Below are positions 11,524-24,094 of a DNA stretch of 64,000 nt, one piece after another. Below the pieces are notes generated by a model, which saw only the letters and a list, made by a program, of their open reading frames with translations, was not told the origin of the DNA and did not search any database. Every line of letters begins with the position of its first letter. The first letter of the stretch is position 1. Both the position numbers and the translations under genes were made by a program. The stretch spans positions 603,001 to 667,000 of the forward strand of contig MCFH01000014.1 of assembly GCA_002104945.1 (NCBI GenBank), given 5' to 3'. This DNA comes from Piromyces finnis. Its lineage: Eukaryota > Neocallimastigomycota > Neocallimastigomycetes > Neocallimastigales > Neocallimastigaceae.

Positions 11524-12509
11524 TTTCTTATATATCCTTTTTTTTTTTTTTTTTTTTTTTTACTTATTTTCGGTTAACTACCAATAATTTCAAAATATCT
11601 TTTTCTTTGTTTTTGTAATAATTTTAAAAAAAAAGTTCTTTATTTATTATATTTTTATTGTTAATTTTATTTAAAAAAGAAAATAATAGGTAATAAACTA
11701 TTATTTTATTTATTAGTTTTCCTTTTTTTTTTTTTTTTTTTACTATTATTAATATTATTTAAATTTTAATTTGAAATTTACATTTATTTTTTTTACTTTA
11801 ATTCGAAAGTAACTACTTTTTTTTAAAAGTGAACTTTTCGATATTTAAATTTTTTTGGAATCTTTTTAAATAATAAATATCTGAAATGTATCAAAATTAT
11901 GGCTTATTAAAAAATATATATAAATGTATTTATTAGACTATATATATTTCTATTATTTTAATACAAATATTATTATTTCCTTTTACATTAAAATAATATA
12001 AAATTTATAAAAGCCACCATACTATTTTCATTAATTAATAAAATTTTAAAAATTAATAATTAAATTTTATTTTAAAAAATGTTATTATAAACATTAAAAA
12101 AAAATAATAATAATTAAAACCTTTTTTTTTTTTTTTTTTTATTTTTTAAATAACAGCTGGAACAACAAGAACGACAGGAACAACCGATTAAACGAAAAGA
12201 ATAAAAAGTTGGATTAAAGATTAAAACTAAAATTAAAAAGCGTAGCATTTTAATTGAATAGGCACAATGAATTTTTAACTAAAAAGTTAGAATATTGTGA
12301 AATTAATACAGGATTTTTATATTCTTAAAAAAAAATATACCAATTCATTTTACTTTTCTTTAGCAAAGTTTAAAGAAAAGTTTCAAAATATTTTCGAGAA
12401 ACTAGTCTATTTTATATCGCAACATTATATTTTAATTTTTATATCTATAATACTTTATAATTTATTCTATTAAAAAAACAACAACAACAAATAATCCATT
12501 TTCTAACCA
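11524..12509. other. Divergent intergenic region with a possible small ORF
   Basis: The region separates the divergent 10180-11523 gene and BBS5 and should carry both promoters. It is dominated by poly-T runs. The only coding-like patch is at about 12157-12250 (see the small ORF entry). I can identify no promoter motif. Confidence 0.5.
12114..12248 (-). CDS. Possible small Cys-rich secreted peptide (44 aa), speculative
   Basis: The ORF starts at ATG 12248. The N-terminus MLRFLILVLIFNPTFYS looks like a signal peptide. It is followed by FRLIGCSCRSCCSSCYL, with five Cys in 10 residues, and then a poly-Lys tail encoded by an A-run. On the other strand the same DNA reads as a Gln/Glu-rich end (LEQQERQEQPIKRKE, stop) directly after a poly-T tract and a consensus-like AACAG acceptor. 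It could therefore instead be the last exon of an unknown + strand gene, or a degenerate CAA-type microsatellite. No homology is known to me. Confidence 0.2.
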   Translation of the reverse strand: MLRFLILVLIFNPTFYSFRLIGCSCRSCCSSCYLKNKKKKKKRF

Positions 12510-13591
12510 ATGTCCATAACTACATCAATAAATCAAATATGGCAAGATAATGAAATATGTTTTGATATATCGAAAAGGTAGAAATTATATATACATGTAA
12601 AAATAATTATAAACTTTACCAAATTATTGTTGAATTGATGATTGATATATTTTCTATATCTAATTTGAAATATATAAAATTTTCTTATATTAATATGGTG
12701 GGATGAATGACATGAAATAGTGCACTTCAACTATACCCTGGTGAAATAATATTTGATCATTTTAATAATATAGAGGATATCAAAGGAAGTAAAGGAGAAA
12801 GTGGAATTATTACAATAACAAATTTAAGGATAATATGGTTTTCTGAAAAGAATATTAAAAGAAATATTAGTAAATATTTATTAATGGATTTTATAGATTA
12901 TGAATTAATATTTGTTATTTTAAATAATAATATAATAATAATATATATTATATATATGGTTTATATAATAAATACAATAATACATTATTTATCTATTTAT
13001 AAAGTTATGTTTTTATTAATATTTTTATTATCATATAATATAATAATATTTTATTATATTTTATTATGTTAATATTAAACCAAACAAATAAACAACAACA
13101 ACAACAACATCATCATCATCAACAACCATCAACAACAACAACAATAACAACATCATCATCATCAACAACATCAACAACAACAACAACAATATTATCATCA
13201 TCATCATTATCAACAACATCATCAACAACATCAACATCAACAACAACAACAAAAACATGCTTATAAAAAATATATTTATGTAATTTAATATGTAAAAAGG
13301 TATTGGTCAAAACTGCATATTTTCGGTGTCATCACGTTCAGCACAATCAAAGTTAATGGGAACAACACAATCATTATATTTATTTGCATCATATCATCAA
13401 ACTCGGTATGAATTTATATTTACCTATTCACAAAAACCAGAACTTGGAAGATTATTCGTAACAGTGAAAAGTGTTCACAAGTAATGAAATATTTTATAAT
13501 ATAATTATATATTTATAAAATTTAAAAAATAGAAATGATCAAGTTGATAGACTTCTTTTAAATATATAGATATTATTTAATTCTTATTAAA

Positions 13592-13622
<31 letters not shown>

Positions 13623-14861
13623 ATTTAATGAATATTGCATACTATAGAGCATACAGTACAAGTAGAATGTATCGTGAAATTAAAATAAGAGGGGCTGTTC
13701 TGAATGGAACAGAACTAGATTTATTACCAGAAGAAGAGATTAAAGAAAAAGTAATAATCTAAGTATATATATCGATAGTAATTTTGAATAAGCTTGATAT
13801 TTAAAAATATATAAAAATTAATCCATTTATTTGTTAACACTAAAATAAAATAAATGATATGAAAAGATCTCAGGTGTATGTAATTTATCAAATAATATAG
13901 GAAATATTGGAGTTATGTATATTACTAATATACGATGTGTATGGCATGCAATTAATAATGAAAGCTTCAATGTCAGTGTACCCTATATTCAAATTGTAAG
14001 ATATATATATAACTATAATTTTATATCATTATAATTATAATTTTATTTCTCTCTCTCTCTCTTTTTTTTTTTTTCTTTTCTTAAGGACTAAAATTTTAAT
14101 TTTTATTAAACTTTTGATAAAACAAAATTATACTATTTATACTATTTACTTTTTTTTTTATAATAAATAAAAAAGTCTGAAGTAAAATTAAAAAATACAC
14201 AATATGGAAATGCACTAGTATTACAAACATTTTCAAGGACTGGTGGATATCTTCTTGGATTTAGAATTGACCCTTTAGATTTATTAAAAAAATCAGCAAA
14301 AGAAATAAAAAGTTATTGGAGAATAGCAAATCAAAAACCAAATTTTGGTATTACATCTATAGAAGGAAATGAGGAATTTGTATGTTTCTTTCTTTCTTTC
14401 TTTTGTTTTTTTTTCCTTATTTATTTCATAGTTTTCAATAAAAATCTAAATAGAAATTAATTATAAATACTAATTTTTTATTAACACTTTTAATTTTCTT
14501 TTTCTTTTTTTTTTTTAATCAATACTATTTTATCATAAAATAATAATAATAAAAAACAATTTTATTTTAATAGCCTGAATTAATGAAAAGTTCTGATTAT
14601 TCAAAACCAAAACCTTCCATATTTATTTTACCCGAAGTTGAAAATCAAAATATTATTATAAATGATGATTATGATTTCGATTTTAATTTTGCTAAAAATT
14701 TAACAAAAAATAGTGGAGAGGTTAGTGGTGAATGTTATTTGGAAGAATCAAATCCATTAAATGTAAATGATAAAGATATTGTTTGGGATCCTGATTTAGG
14801 ATTAGCTATTGAAAAACTTCAAGAGGGTAAAAATGCTTTTGGACTTTGGAAGTTAATTTGA
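12510..14861 (+). CDS. BBS5: BBSome subunit BBS5 (373 aa, seven exons)
   Basis: Exons are 12510-12577, 12721-12869, 13300-13480, 13648-13750, 13867-13995, 14176-14379 and 14574-14861, with all phases consistent. The protein carries the two tandem PH-like domains of BBS5. Domain 1 has [30 protein letters not shown] and SAQSKLMG. Domain 2 has [37 protein letters not shown] and [11 protein letters not shown]. The ending [17 protein letters not shown] matches the family's C-terminus. BBS5 binds phosphoinositides within the BBSome, which moves membrane proteins in and out of cilia and flagella. Its presence fits an organism with flagellated zoospores. The length is slightly above the usual 340 or so, because of an acidic insert in the last exon. 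Confidence 0.95.
13084..13258 (+). repeat. CAA/CAT trinucleotide microsatellite in BBS5 intron 2
   Basis: A mixed run of CAA and CAT/TCA triplets, with an imperfect ATT/ATC patch, fills much of the 430-nt second BBS5 intron. It translates as poly-Gln/His/Thr in various frames, but exon phases on both sides show that it is spliced out. A separate (CTAT)n tract lies in intron 3 at about 13594-13623. Confidence 0.85.
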
Positions 14862-16043
14862 AAAGAAAAAAAAAAATATATATATATATTTGTTTGTCTT
14901 TTTTTTTTTTTTTAAAAACGTTTATTATATTATTAATTCATTATACAAAGGAGCTAATTCATAGAAATAATGAAGAATGAAATCAATCAATATCAATAAT
15001 AGAAAGAAAAGCAATAATCTTTTTTTTTTTTTATAAAAGTACTTTTTCAATTATAACCTTTTTTTTTAAAAAAAGAATTCTTAGTATCAACATATACCAA
15101 CAATACATAAACATAGAAATAAAAAAGTTTTTTTATTAAAAAAAACCTTTATAATAATTATACCAACAATCCTTTAATAAATATAAAATAAAACAGGAAC
15201 AAATACAAAGTAATAAACTATGCTTTATCGACTTTTTTTTTTTTCATATTTAATACTATTTTTTTTTTTTAAAAAAAAGTATCGAACCTATTTTAATTAT
15301 AATCGTAGAAATATAATAAATAAATGAATAAACTACTATAATATATCTTTGTGTATATTTCAGAAAAGCTTTATCGTACATAAAGTTGACTCTTTATAAA
15401 AGCTTTTCCACACTATACTATTCATAGTGTAATTAGAAAAAAAAAAACCAACTCTTTCATTTAATGAAAGAAGGCCTATGGCAATAGAATAAAAATTATT
15501 TAAAAATATAGATTCATTTTATCATAAATAGTACAAATACTATTAACAAAACAGATCAAGCATGGGTTAAAGAAGGTAAAACCCATTATTACTTTCACCC
15601 TTTCATTAAACCACCTTTAACCTTGAAATTTGTGGTAAAAGCTGCCTTTTACCCTTTTTTTTTTTTTTGCCTTTTCCCTTTTTTTACATTTTTTTTTTTA
15701 AAATTTAAAAAAAATGTTTTTAAATATATTTGACCAATCATATCGATCTGCGCCTGTTTTTTCTATTCTATACATTGTATTCATAATATATTATAATATA
15801 TTAAATTTATTAAATCTGTAGTTTATTATATTTTTAAATATTTAAGAGACAATATATTATCAATATATTGTAATATATTTAAAAATTAATTTTAATTTAA
15901 TCATCCAAAAAAAATTAAAATTTATTATTATCAAATTTTTTTTTTTTTTTTTTTAAAAATTGTTAATTTTTTTTAAAATATTTGAAATTTAAATCAAAGT
16001 TTTCTTTTATATATTTTAAAGAAAAAAAAAAAAGATAATCATA
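14862..16043. other. Intergenic spacer with several palindromic segments
   Basis: The region lies between BBS5 and PNO1 (same strand). It contains hairpin-capable segments at 15363-15480 (GAAAAGCTTT with AAAAGCTTTTC, CACTAT with ATAGTG, and the palindrome CTTTCATT/AATGAAAG) and at 15562-15622 (ATGGGTT with AACCCAT, GGTTAAAG with CTTTAACC). No ORF is seen. Confidence 0.5.
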
Positions 16044-17289
16044 ATGGATACCGACGTTATATCACCACAACAAGTTGAACTTACTGCTGAAGAAGTCAAA
16101 CAAAATAATGATGTTGAAATGAAAAGTGAAAAACCAGACTTTGCCCCATTAAAGGCTTCAGAATTAAATGTAATTAAGATATAATAATGTTAAAAGCAAA
16201 GTAGTAAAATAAAAATTAACAATAACTTTATATATTTACATTTATATAAATATTTTATAACATATTATAATAAAAAATATGAAAAATAACGATAAAAAAT
16301 AAATTATGAAAAAACAAAAAAAAAAAAATAATATTATAACAATTTTTGAAAATTTTGGACCATTTTTTTTAAAAAATATTTCAATACATAATCACTAATA
16401 TGTAATAGGGTGGTAAAAAAGAATTTAGAAGAGTTTTAATTCCACCACATAGAATGACACCATTAAAGAACAACTGGTTAAAAATATATACTCCTTTAGT
16501 TCAACATATGAAATTACAAGTTAAAATGAATCTTAAAAAGAAGGCTGTTGAAATCAAAGTAATTACTAATTATAAAGAATAGTTTGTTTTAGTAGAGAAA
16601 TAAATAAGTAGTAGAATAGGATATTAATAAGATTATATATAATTTATTTTATAATAGTCTTCCAAATACACAGAAGATTTAGGAGCTATTCAAAAAGGTC
16701 ACGATTTTGTTAGAGCCTTTGCTCTTGGTTTTGAAGTAGAGGTAAATAGATTGAGAGTATATACAAAGATGAAAAAGAAAATATCATTGGAAATTTTAGA
16801 ATAATATATAATTAATTTTAGCAATTTGCAAATAGAATAGTTAATTTAAAGTTTAAATAGAATGAATTAGTTATATAGTATCCCAATTAGTATTTTATAA
16901 TCTTACTATATATATATTTTATTGGTTAAATATTAAAATATTTTTTATTTTTAATATTATAAATAAATTAGGATGCTATTGCTTTATTACGTCTTGATGA
17001 TTTATATATTGATACTTTTGAAATTAAGGATGTTAAAACTTTACATGGTGATCATCTTTCTAGAGCTATCGGTCGTATTGCCGGTAAAAATGGTAAAACA
17101 AAGTTTGCTATCGAAAATGCCAGTAGAACTCGTATTGTTGTTGCTGATACCAAAATTCATGTTTTAGGTTCATACCAAAATATAAGGATTGCTAAAAACG
17201 CTATTTCTAGTTTAATTATGGGTAGTCCACCAGGCAAGGTTTACAGTCACTTAAGAAACGTCAGTTCTAGAATTAGAGAAAGATTCTAA
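16044..17289 (+). CDS. PNO1: Ribosome assembly KH-domain protein PNO1/Dim2 (225 aa, four exons)
   Basis: Exons are 16044-16169, 16409-16558, 16658-16741 and 16972-17289, all phase 0. After an acidic N-terminus come the family blocks [39 protein letters not shown] and [20 protein letters not shown]. The C-terminal KH domain has the loop AGKNGKT at residues 158-163. It ends [14 protein letters not shown], as PNO1 proteins do. PNO1 is the partner of the endonuclease NOB1 on pre-40S particles, where it covers the 3' end of 18S rRNA and controls final cleavage in the nucleolus and cytoplasm. The protein is slightly shorter than yeast Pno1 because of a shorter N-terminal tail. Confidence 0.96.
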
Positions 17290-18157
17290 GTTATAATATT
17301 ATTTTAATTTATTCAGCCTCTATTTACACATAAATAAATTATTATCATTTTGATTTCGGTACATTGGGTATATTCAAATTTAAACAAGTTAAAAAGACTT
17401 TTTTTTTTTCTATATTTATATAAATTATTATTATTTTTTTTAGAGAAAAAGTTATTGCAACATACAATTGAAATGTCACTTTATTTTTAACATTCCTTAC
17501 AAATGAAAAAGATCTATTTAACTTTTAATAGAATAATTTATATTTAACGTTTTTTTTTATACTTATTTAATTACAATAATAAAAGAAAAAGATTAATATT
17601 TATTATAAGTATTAATTTGGTTTTCTTTATATACTATTATTTTAAATTATATTTATATAAATAGTTCAAAAAAAAAAAAGTTATGTTATTACTACCACAC
17701 TATAGAACATATATATTAACTATTAATAACCCATACTTTTTTTATATATCAATTTTTTTTTAATATTATAAAAAAAATATTATAATAATAAATTATAGTA
17801 GATAAGTAGTTAGTTTGATACACTTATAATAGAACCACACATAATAATTATAATAAATAATAATGATAAAAAAAAAAAATCAACTATAATGTATTATAAA
17901 GAATATTAAAAATAACATTTATACATAAATAAAAAAATATAAAAAAAAAAGACTTTTATTGATTATGAAATGACACCTTTTTTTTTTTTTTTAACATGAT
18001 GAATAAGTTTTTATGGTGGAAGAGAAAAGGAAAAAAAAAAAAAAAAGGATTGAAAGAAGAAGAATAAATATTGTAGTATTTTAATACTGAAAAGACTTTT
18101 GTAATTAATAATAATATGATAAAATAAAAATAAAACCAAAACAAATCACTAATAATT

Positions 18158-18193
<36 letters not shown>

Positions 18194-19079
18194 AAGTATT
18201 TTATTCTAACCAATTTTTAAGTATTTTAGCATTCATTATTATTCATATTACCTATTTCATTCTAATGTAACATAATCATTTATCCTTACTCTCTACATAA
18301 AATTAAATATAAACCTAGTTAAAAAAAATTTTTTTTATGATCTTTTCAAATATAAATATTTTATCTTTTTTTTTTTTTCCTCTTCTCTCTCTTTTCTTTT
18401 TATAATAGTTTTATATCCATTATTACGATTTATTCAAAGGGAAATCTAAAAGGTAACTTTTTCTTTTTAATCTTTTAATATTCCCATTTATAGTAAAATT
18501 AATAAAGTCTTTAATATAATTTCAATATATTTAATTTAATTTATTTCCATATATTAATTTTAATTTTAATTTAATTATTTCAATGGAAAATCTCAAAAAT
18601 TAAAAAGTTTTTACTTTTATTTTTTTTTAACAAGGGCTTTAAAGTTTAAAAAAAGTTTAAATAGGAATTGAAGAGGAAAAAAAAAAAGTAATACAAGACA
18701 TTTATATTTTAAAAATACCATATAAAAGGGTTATAATATTAAATTATTTTATATGATATTAAAATGAAATTATAAAGTGTAACTAATTTTTACAAATTTT
18801 TTTTTAAATTTTTTCTCTAATGAATTCTTTAACAATACCACACACATACACACACACTTATAATAACATTATAAATATGGAATAAACTTAAACAATACAG
18901 AAATAAAAAAAAAAAACTATCATTGTAGTTTCAATTTTTTTTCAATTATTATTATTATTATTATTATTATTATTTTAAATATTTTCTATTTATTTAATAG
19001 TATAAAAGATATTTCCTTATCTTTTCAACATTGGAATATATATAAATTTTTTTTTTTAAAAAGAAAGCAAAAAACAAAA
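17290..19079. other. AT-rich intergenic spacer
   Basis: About 1.8 kb of AT-rich sequence with poly-T tracts (for example 18161-18186), an (ATT)n run at 18950-18974 and a short CACA tract near 18840. The part after 17290 is the PNO1 3' region and the part before 19080 the 5' region of the dehydratase gene. The frames computed here are homopolymer-derived and not credible. Confidence 0.6.
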
Positions 19080-21154
19080 ATGATGGTCACTGGAATAAAT
19101 ACAAGTACATGCAATCCTAGAGCATTATTTTCGGAATTACCTATATACACACCACTTCATTATTCAAAGTATATATATCAAATAGGATTATTATAGTGTT
19201 TTTTTTTTTTAATAAAAATGGAAAAAAATGAAATATATAACATTATTACTTATATTATGCCTTTTTTTTTCCCCAATATAATAGTACTCTCAGTTCTATT
19301 ACCGGAGCCAATGTATATTTAAAATTAGAAAATTTACAAATATGTAATTCATTTAAAATTAGGTTTTTATTTTTTTTTTCCATATTTTTTATATATTAAA
19401 TAAATATACATGAATTATATATGCTATAAATACTTTAACATAAAAAAAAAAAAACACATTATTTCTAAAAATAAAATAAATATTTATCAATATATTAAAA
19501 ATAACTACCACCATCACCCAACAATGATCAAATAGAGGTGTTGGTTATATGTGCTCCAAGGTTGTTCATGAAAAAAATTGTCAAATGTTAGTATCTTGTG
19601 GTATTAATGCAGGAATAGCTTGTGCTTATGGTAAATATATAAATATCCTATTGAGTTATTAAAGAATAAAAAGAAAAAATAAAAGTTATTAAATAAATAT
19701 TATCATTATAATTCTCTCTATATATACTATATGAATTTTTTCTAATTTTAATTTTATTTTAATGATGATTGTTATTAAAACTTAGCTGGTAAAAAATTAA
19801 ATACATTTGTCACTGTTTTTGTACCGATAAATACTCCTGATTTTATTATTGAAAAGATACAAAATGAAGGTGCTAATGTTTATGTAAAAGGAAAGGTATG
19901 GAATTATTAATGAAATCAATCAATCTATATGTATCGATTAAATATCAAATTAAATTATTTTTTTTAAATAATAAAATACTAAATAAAAAAAAAAAAAATA
20001 AAGGATATAGAAGAATGTGAATGTTATGCAAAGTATTTTGTTGAACAAAATCAATACAGTTATTATATACCCTCATATAATCATCCAGATATATGGGAAG
20101 GCAATTCAACAATAATAGATGAAATTAAATCTCAATTAGGAGATACTCCTGATGCCATTATTACTGTGGTTGGAGGAGGTGGATTATTATGTGGATTAAT
20201 TCAAGGATGTCAAAAAGTGAGATGGGAAAATGTAAGTTTTTTTTTTTAAAGACAGAAAAAAAAAAGAATACTAATTATAAAATATAATTTTTAAATTAAG
20301 GATGAAAAAAAGGTTTTAATTATTGGAAATACTAAAGTTATAAATTTAATATATTTATGTTTTTATTATATTTTCAATATAATTAGGTTCCAATTATAGC
20401 AGTGGTATAATATCAAATTCACATTTTATTTTTAATTTAATTCAATATAAAAAAAAATTTTTTTTTCTCATTTATTTATTTCTTTATATCTTTATTATTT
20501 AAATTTTACCAAAAAAAAAAAAAAAAAAAAAAAGGAAACTCATAATACCAATGGACTTCAACTTTCTGTTAATAATAAAAAAGTTACAGATGTTCCTAAA
20601 GGATCAGAACCATTAGCACGAAGTTTAAATATTAAAAGAATTTGTCATCAATCCTTTACTCTTAGTAATCAACATCCAGTAGTACCAGTTACCATTACGG
20701 ATGCTATGTCTATTAAAGCCTGTAGACAATTTGCAGGTAAATTTTAAAAATAAAGGATGATAATAAATTTAATAATTATATTATAATGACATTATTATTA
20801 TATATTATAGAAATATTTTATGACATTAATGATAATTATTAATATTTAATATTAAAATTTAATAATATTATTTTTATTATTTCTTTTTTTTTTTTTTTTT
20901 ATTTTAATAAAAAAGATGATCATAAAATGTTAATTGAACCTTCAAGTGCAGCAGCTGTTTCAATTTGTTATTCCAATATAATACAAGAAATTCTTGAATT
21001 AGAACCTACTTCTAAAATTGTTATTATTATTACAGGAGGAAATGATATTTCACTAGATCAATTAGAAAGTAGTAGACATAAATGTTCTTCACCGGTTCCT
21101 ATCATTGTTAAATCCGGAAATGAAATATTTATGAAGTTAAATGGAACTATATAA
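19080..21154 (+). CDS. L-serine/L-threonine dehydratase-like PLP enzyme (352 aa, eight exons)
   Basis: Exons are 19080-19168, 19285-19362, 19536-19630, 19786-19895, 20004-20231, 20387-20404 (an 18-nt micro-exon, VPIIAV), 20535-20736 and 20916-21154, with phases consistent. It is a fold-type II PLP enzyme close to eukaryotic serine dehydratase. Lys54 in NSFKIRG is the Schiff-base lysine. GGGG at 181-184 is the phosphate cradle (VVGGGGLLCGLIQG). The C-terminal half has DDHKMLIEPSSAAAVS and ITGGNDISLDQLES. The usual SxGNAG substrate/ring loop reads SCGINAG (residues 76-82), with Ile replacing a Gly. Predicted chemistry is deamination of Ser/Thr to pyruvate/2-oxobutyrate plus ammonia in the cytosol. 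ATG 19083 is an equally possible start. Confidence 0.92.
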
Positions 21155-21431
21155 ATACAAATACCACCATCAACTCCATTCATTCATCCATACTTTATAC
21201 CTTTTTTTTAAAAGATAATGATTTAAAAAATTGGATTAAATTTTTAGTATTATTATTATTATTATTATTATTCCTTTTTTTTTTTTTTTTTATATATATT
21301 TTTGAAAAGATACCAATAATTAACAACATATTTATATTTATAATATTAAAAATAATAAATATATTAATATATTATTTATTCTGTTACTCTATCCAATTTT
21401 TTATTATTATTATTATTTTATTTTAATTTTA

Positions 21432-21466
<35 letters not shown>

Positions 21467-21784
21467 AAAGCTATCATTATTATTATTTAAACAAATAAAA
21501 TAATATTTTTTAATTACCTCATAACAAAGAAATAAAATTTATATATTTATTCGTTTTTTTTTTTTTTTTTTTTTTTTTTAGCAATTGTTGATATTTTAAA
21601 GAAAGAAAGAAAAAAAAAATAATAAATTCCTTAAAAAAAAATACACACTCAAAGTTTATTATTTACTATAAACTATATTTACACACACAATTTATTATTA
21701 CTGTTATTATTATTATTATTATTATTATTTTTTTTTTTAAAATATTAACATTAATTTATTATCTTTATATAATAATAAAAGATA

Positions 21785-21821
<37 letters not shown>

Positions 21822-21897
21822 TTTATAGTATTAATCACTTATATGAAGTTGTAAAGTTGTGACAGGACCTGTCATTGGGAATAGATAAAACAAAAAT
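21155..21897. other. Convergent 3' spacer
   Basis: The region lies between the stops of the dehydratase and SAE1 genes. It consists of poly-T runs (21436-21462, 21555-21579) and several (ATT)n/(TTA)n microsatellites (21250-21272, 21703-21728, 21784-21820). No gene is seen. Confidence 0.65.
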
Positions 21898-23830
21898 TTA
21901 TATAAATTTGTGAATGACACCATTACCGGTAAATCCATCATAACAGAACCAATTAGTAATTGGTAATTCTTTTTTGGATAACATATTTAATATATCTTGT
22001 GATAAAATACCACCAACTACAGAACATATTGGTAAAAGTTCCATACCAGCATTACGAATTATTTTACTTTTTTTTTTTTTTTTTTTGAAATGAAATGAGG
22101 GAATTAAATAAGTATTAAAAAAAAATTATTAATGATATATATACATTTAATACTTAATACATTTTAACTATATATCTACAATTTTCTACTGTATTTATTT
22201 TTATTTTTTATTTTTTTATTTTTATTTTTTTTTGTTTGTTTAGAGGTGAATATTTACCTTAATGATTCATCAGATAAAACAGCACTATTTATATTATATT
22301 TTTTAAATAAAGCATCACGAATAGCTTTAAGTTTATTAAGATCTTCGGTATTTTCTTCATCTTCAGATAGATATTTTGGTAATCTTTTATTTTGATTTTG
22401 GAATTGTAATAATGCTATTTTTGATATACGCAAATATTAAATTAATATCAACTCTTTAAACTATAAATTGAATTATTTTGTTATAATAAGTTACTATAAA
22501 TGAGGAAATAGGTAGAGGAATATTTTCTTAAGAAACGTTTAAGACTTTTTTCTGGTTTAAATTCATATCCTAATGATTTTTCTAATGGAATATAATCTTC
22601 GGTAAGTTCAGTTTTTTTGGTTTTAAATTCATCACCATATTTTATTTTTTTTTCTCTAAAAAAAAATTTTTATTAATGAATAAAAAAAAAAGAAATAGTT
22701 TTTTTTAGACATTTTAAAAAGTATTTATTGTTTTTTATATTTTTCAAACTTTTTGTTATGAATACTTACTGAATATAAGAATGTTTTAGTAAATCACAAA
22801 ATATATAACCATAGATACCATGAACATCAGATGCATAGAATTTAATATTATTTTCTCTACATATATTATTTATTTTTATCTGAAGAATAAATGTATCATG
22901 CCATAATAATTTTTTTTTTTATAAAGTATATTTGAAAATAAATTAAATATTAAAAGGTTTATATGTGGTTATATGACTGTAGTTACTTATATATAACATT
23001 TTTCATAGATATATAAAACATACTAGAGAATCTAAAGATTTTCCTGTTACACAAACAACATCGAATTCATTGTAGAAACTGGTATCTTTACTTTCAATTG
23101 AATCTGAAATGATATTAATTTTAACAGAAGGATTAAGTCTAACTAATCTATCTTTCATGGATTCTGCTCTCTATAGTATATGTATATATGTATTTAATGA
23201 AATTTGAAATTAATATAATTATATATATATTTTTTATAGTAGGTCCATTCATTGAAAATAATAATAATAAAAAAAAAAAAAGTAAAGTATTTTTTGTTTC
23301 ATTAAAGAATGAAATATTATTATTATTATTATTATTATTATTTTTAAAAAAAGAAATAGATATTATTATTATGTGTATGGAATAATTACATTTTGTCCAA
23401 CATTCTTTTCTGAAACTAAAAATTGTGAACCAAGATCTTCTTTAGTAACATTTTCGTTATCAATAATAGTTAATGAGCCAACACCTGCTAATACCAAATT
23501 TTTACATACTTCATTGGATAATGCTTTACCACCAACAATTAAAATGGATGAATTTCTTAATCTGTTTTTTTTTTTTTTTTTTTTTTTTTTTTGAATTTGA
23601 TTTTTTTTTTTTATTATTATTATTATTTTTGTGAAATGAAAAAAAAAAAAAAAAAGTATTGACAATTGATGTATTGAATATACATATAATTTATTTAAAT
23701 TTATAAATAGAGAAATAAAAATATGAATATATAGAGAAATAAAATATAGTATAATAATAAATTAATATATATTTGAAAAGCTTTATTTTTATTTTATTTT
23801 ATTTTTTCAATTTTAGATTTGATTATTTAA

Positions 23831-23862
<32 letters not shown>

Positions 23863-24094
23863 GTCTTTAAATTTTTTTACAAAAAAAAATAAAATAAAAT
23901 TCCATTCCATTAACATACATTTATATTAAATCCATATTTTTTTTTATTTAATATAATATATACCTTCTTTGAGCATCGAAACCCCATAAACGAATTTGTC
24001 TATCATATAAAGCTGCTTCTTCATCGTTTAATTGAAGAGTCATTTTTGCTTTTTTATTTGATGTATTATCAACTTCTTGATTAGTTCTTTTCAT
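21898..24094 (-). CDS. SAE1: SUMO-activating enzyme subunit 1 (348 aa, seven exons)
   Basis: Exons are 24094-23964, 23561-23390, 23170-23024, 22879-22770, 22655-22495, 22414-22258 and 22066-21898, with phases consistent (1047 nt). The family signatures appear in order: ALYDRQIRLWGFDAQRRLRN, then the E1 adenylation-fold segment ILIVGGKALSNEVCKNLVLA, then IDNENVTKEDLGSQFLVSE. NNIKFYASDVHGIYGYIF follows in the middle. The C-terminal part has STYFLIYTLLQFQ, ICSVVGGILSQDIL and FCYDGFTGNGVIHKFI, as in SAE1/Aos1. As in the family, there is no catalytic Cys domain; that sits in the partner UBA2. The heterodimer activates SUMO with ATP in the nucleus. The length equals that of animal SAE1. Confidence 0.95.

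Noticed and set aside
15283-15292. B-box-like GGTTCGATAC on the minus strand followed by a T-run
   Set aside because: There is no room for a T-stem and acceptor before the T-run, and no A box is present.
18012-23665. Short frames with Lys, Phe or Leu homopolymers (for example 17956-18213, 23188-23385)
   Set aside because: They are products of poly-A/T tracts or run into introns of assigned genes.
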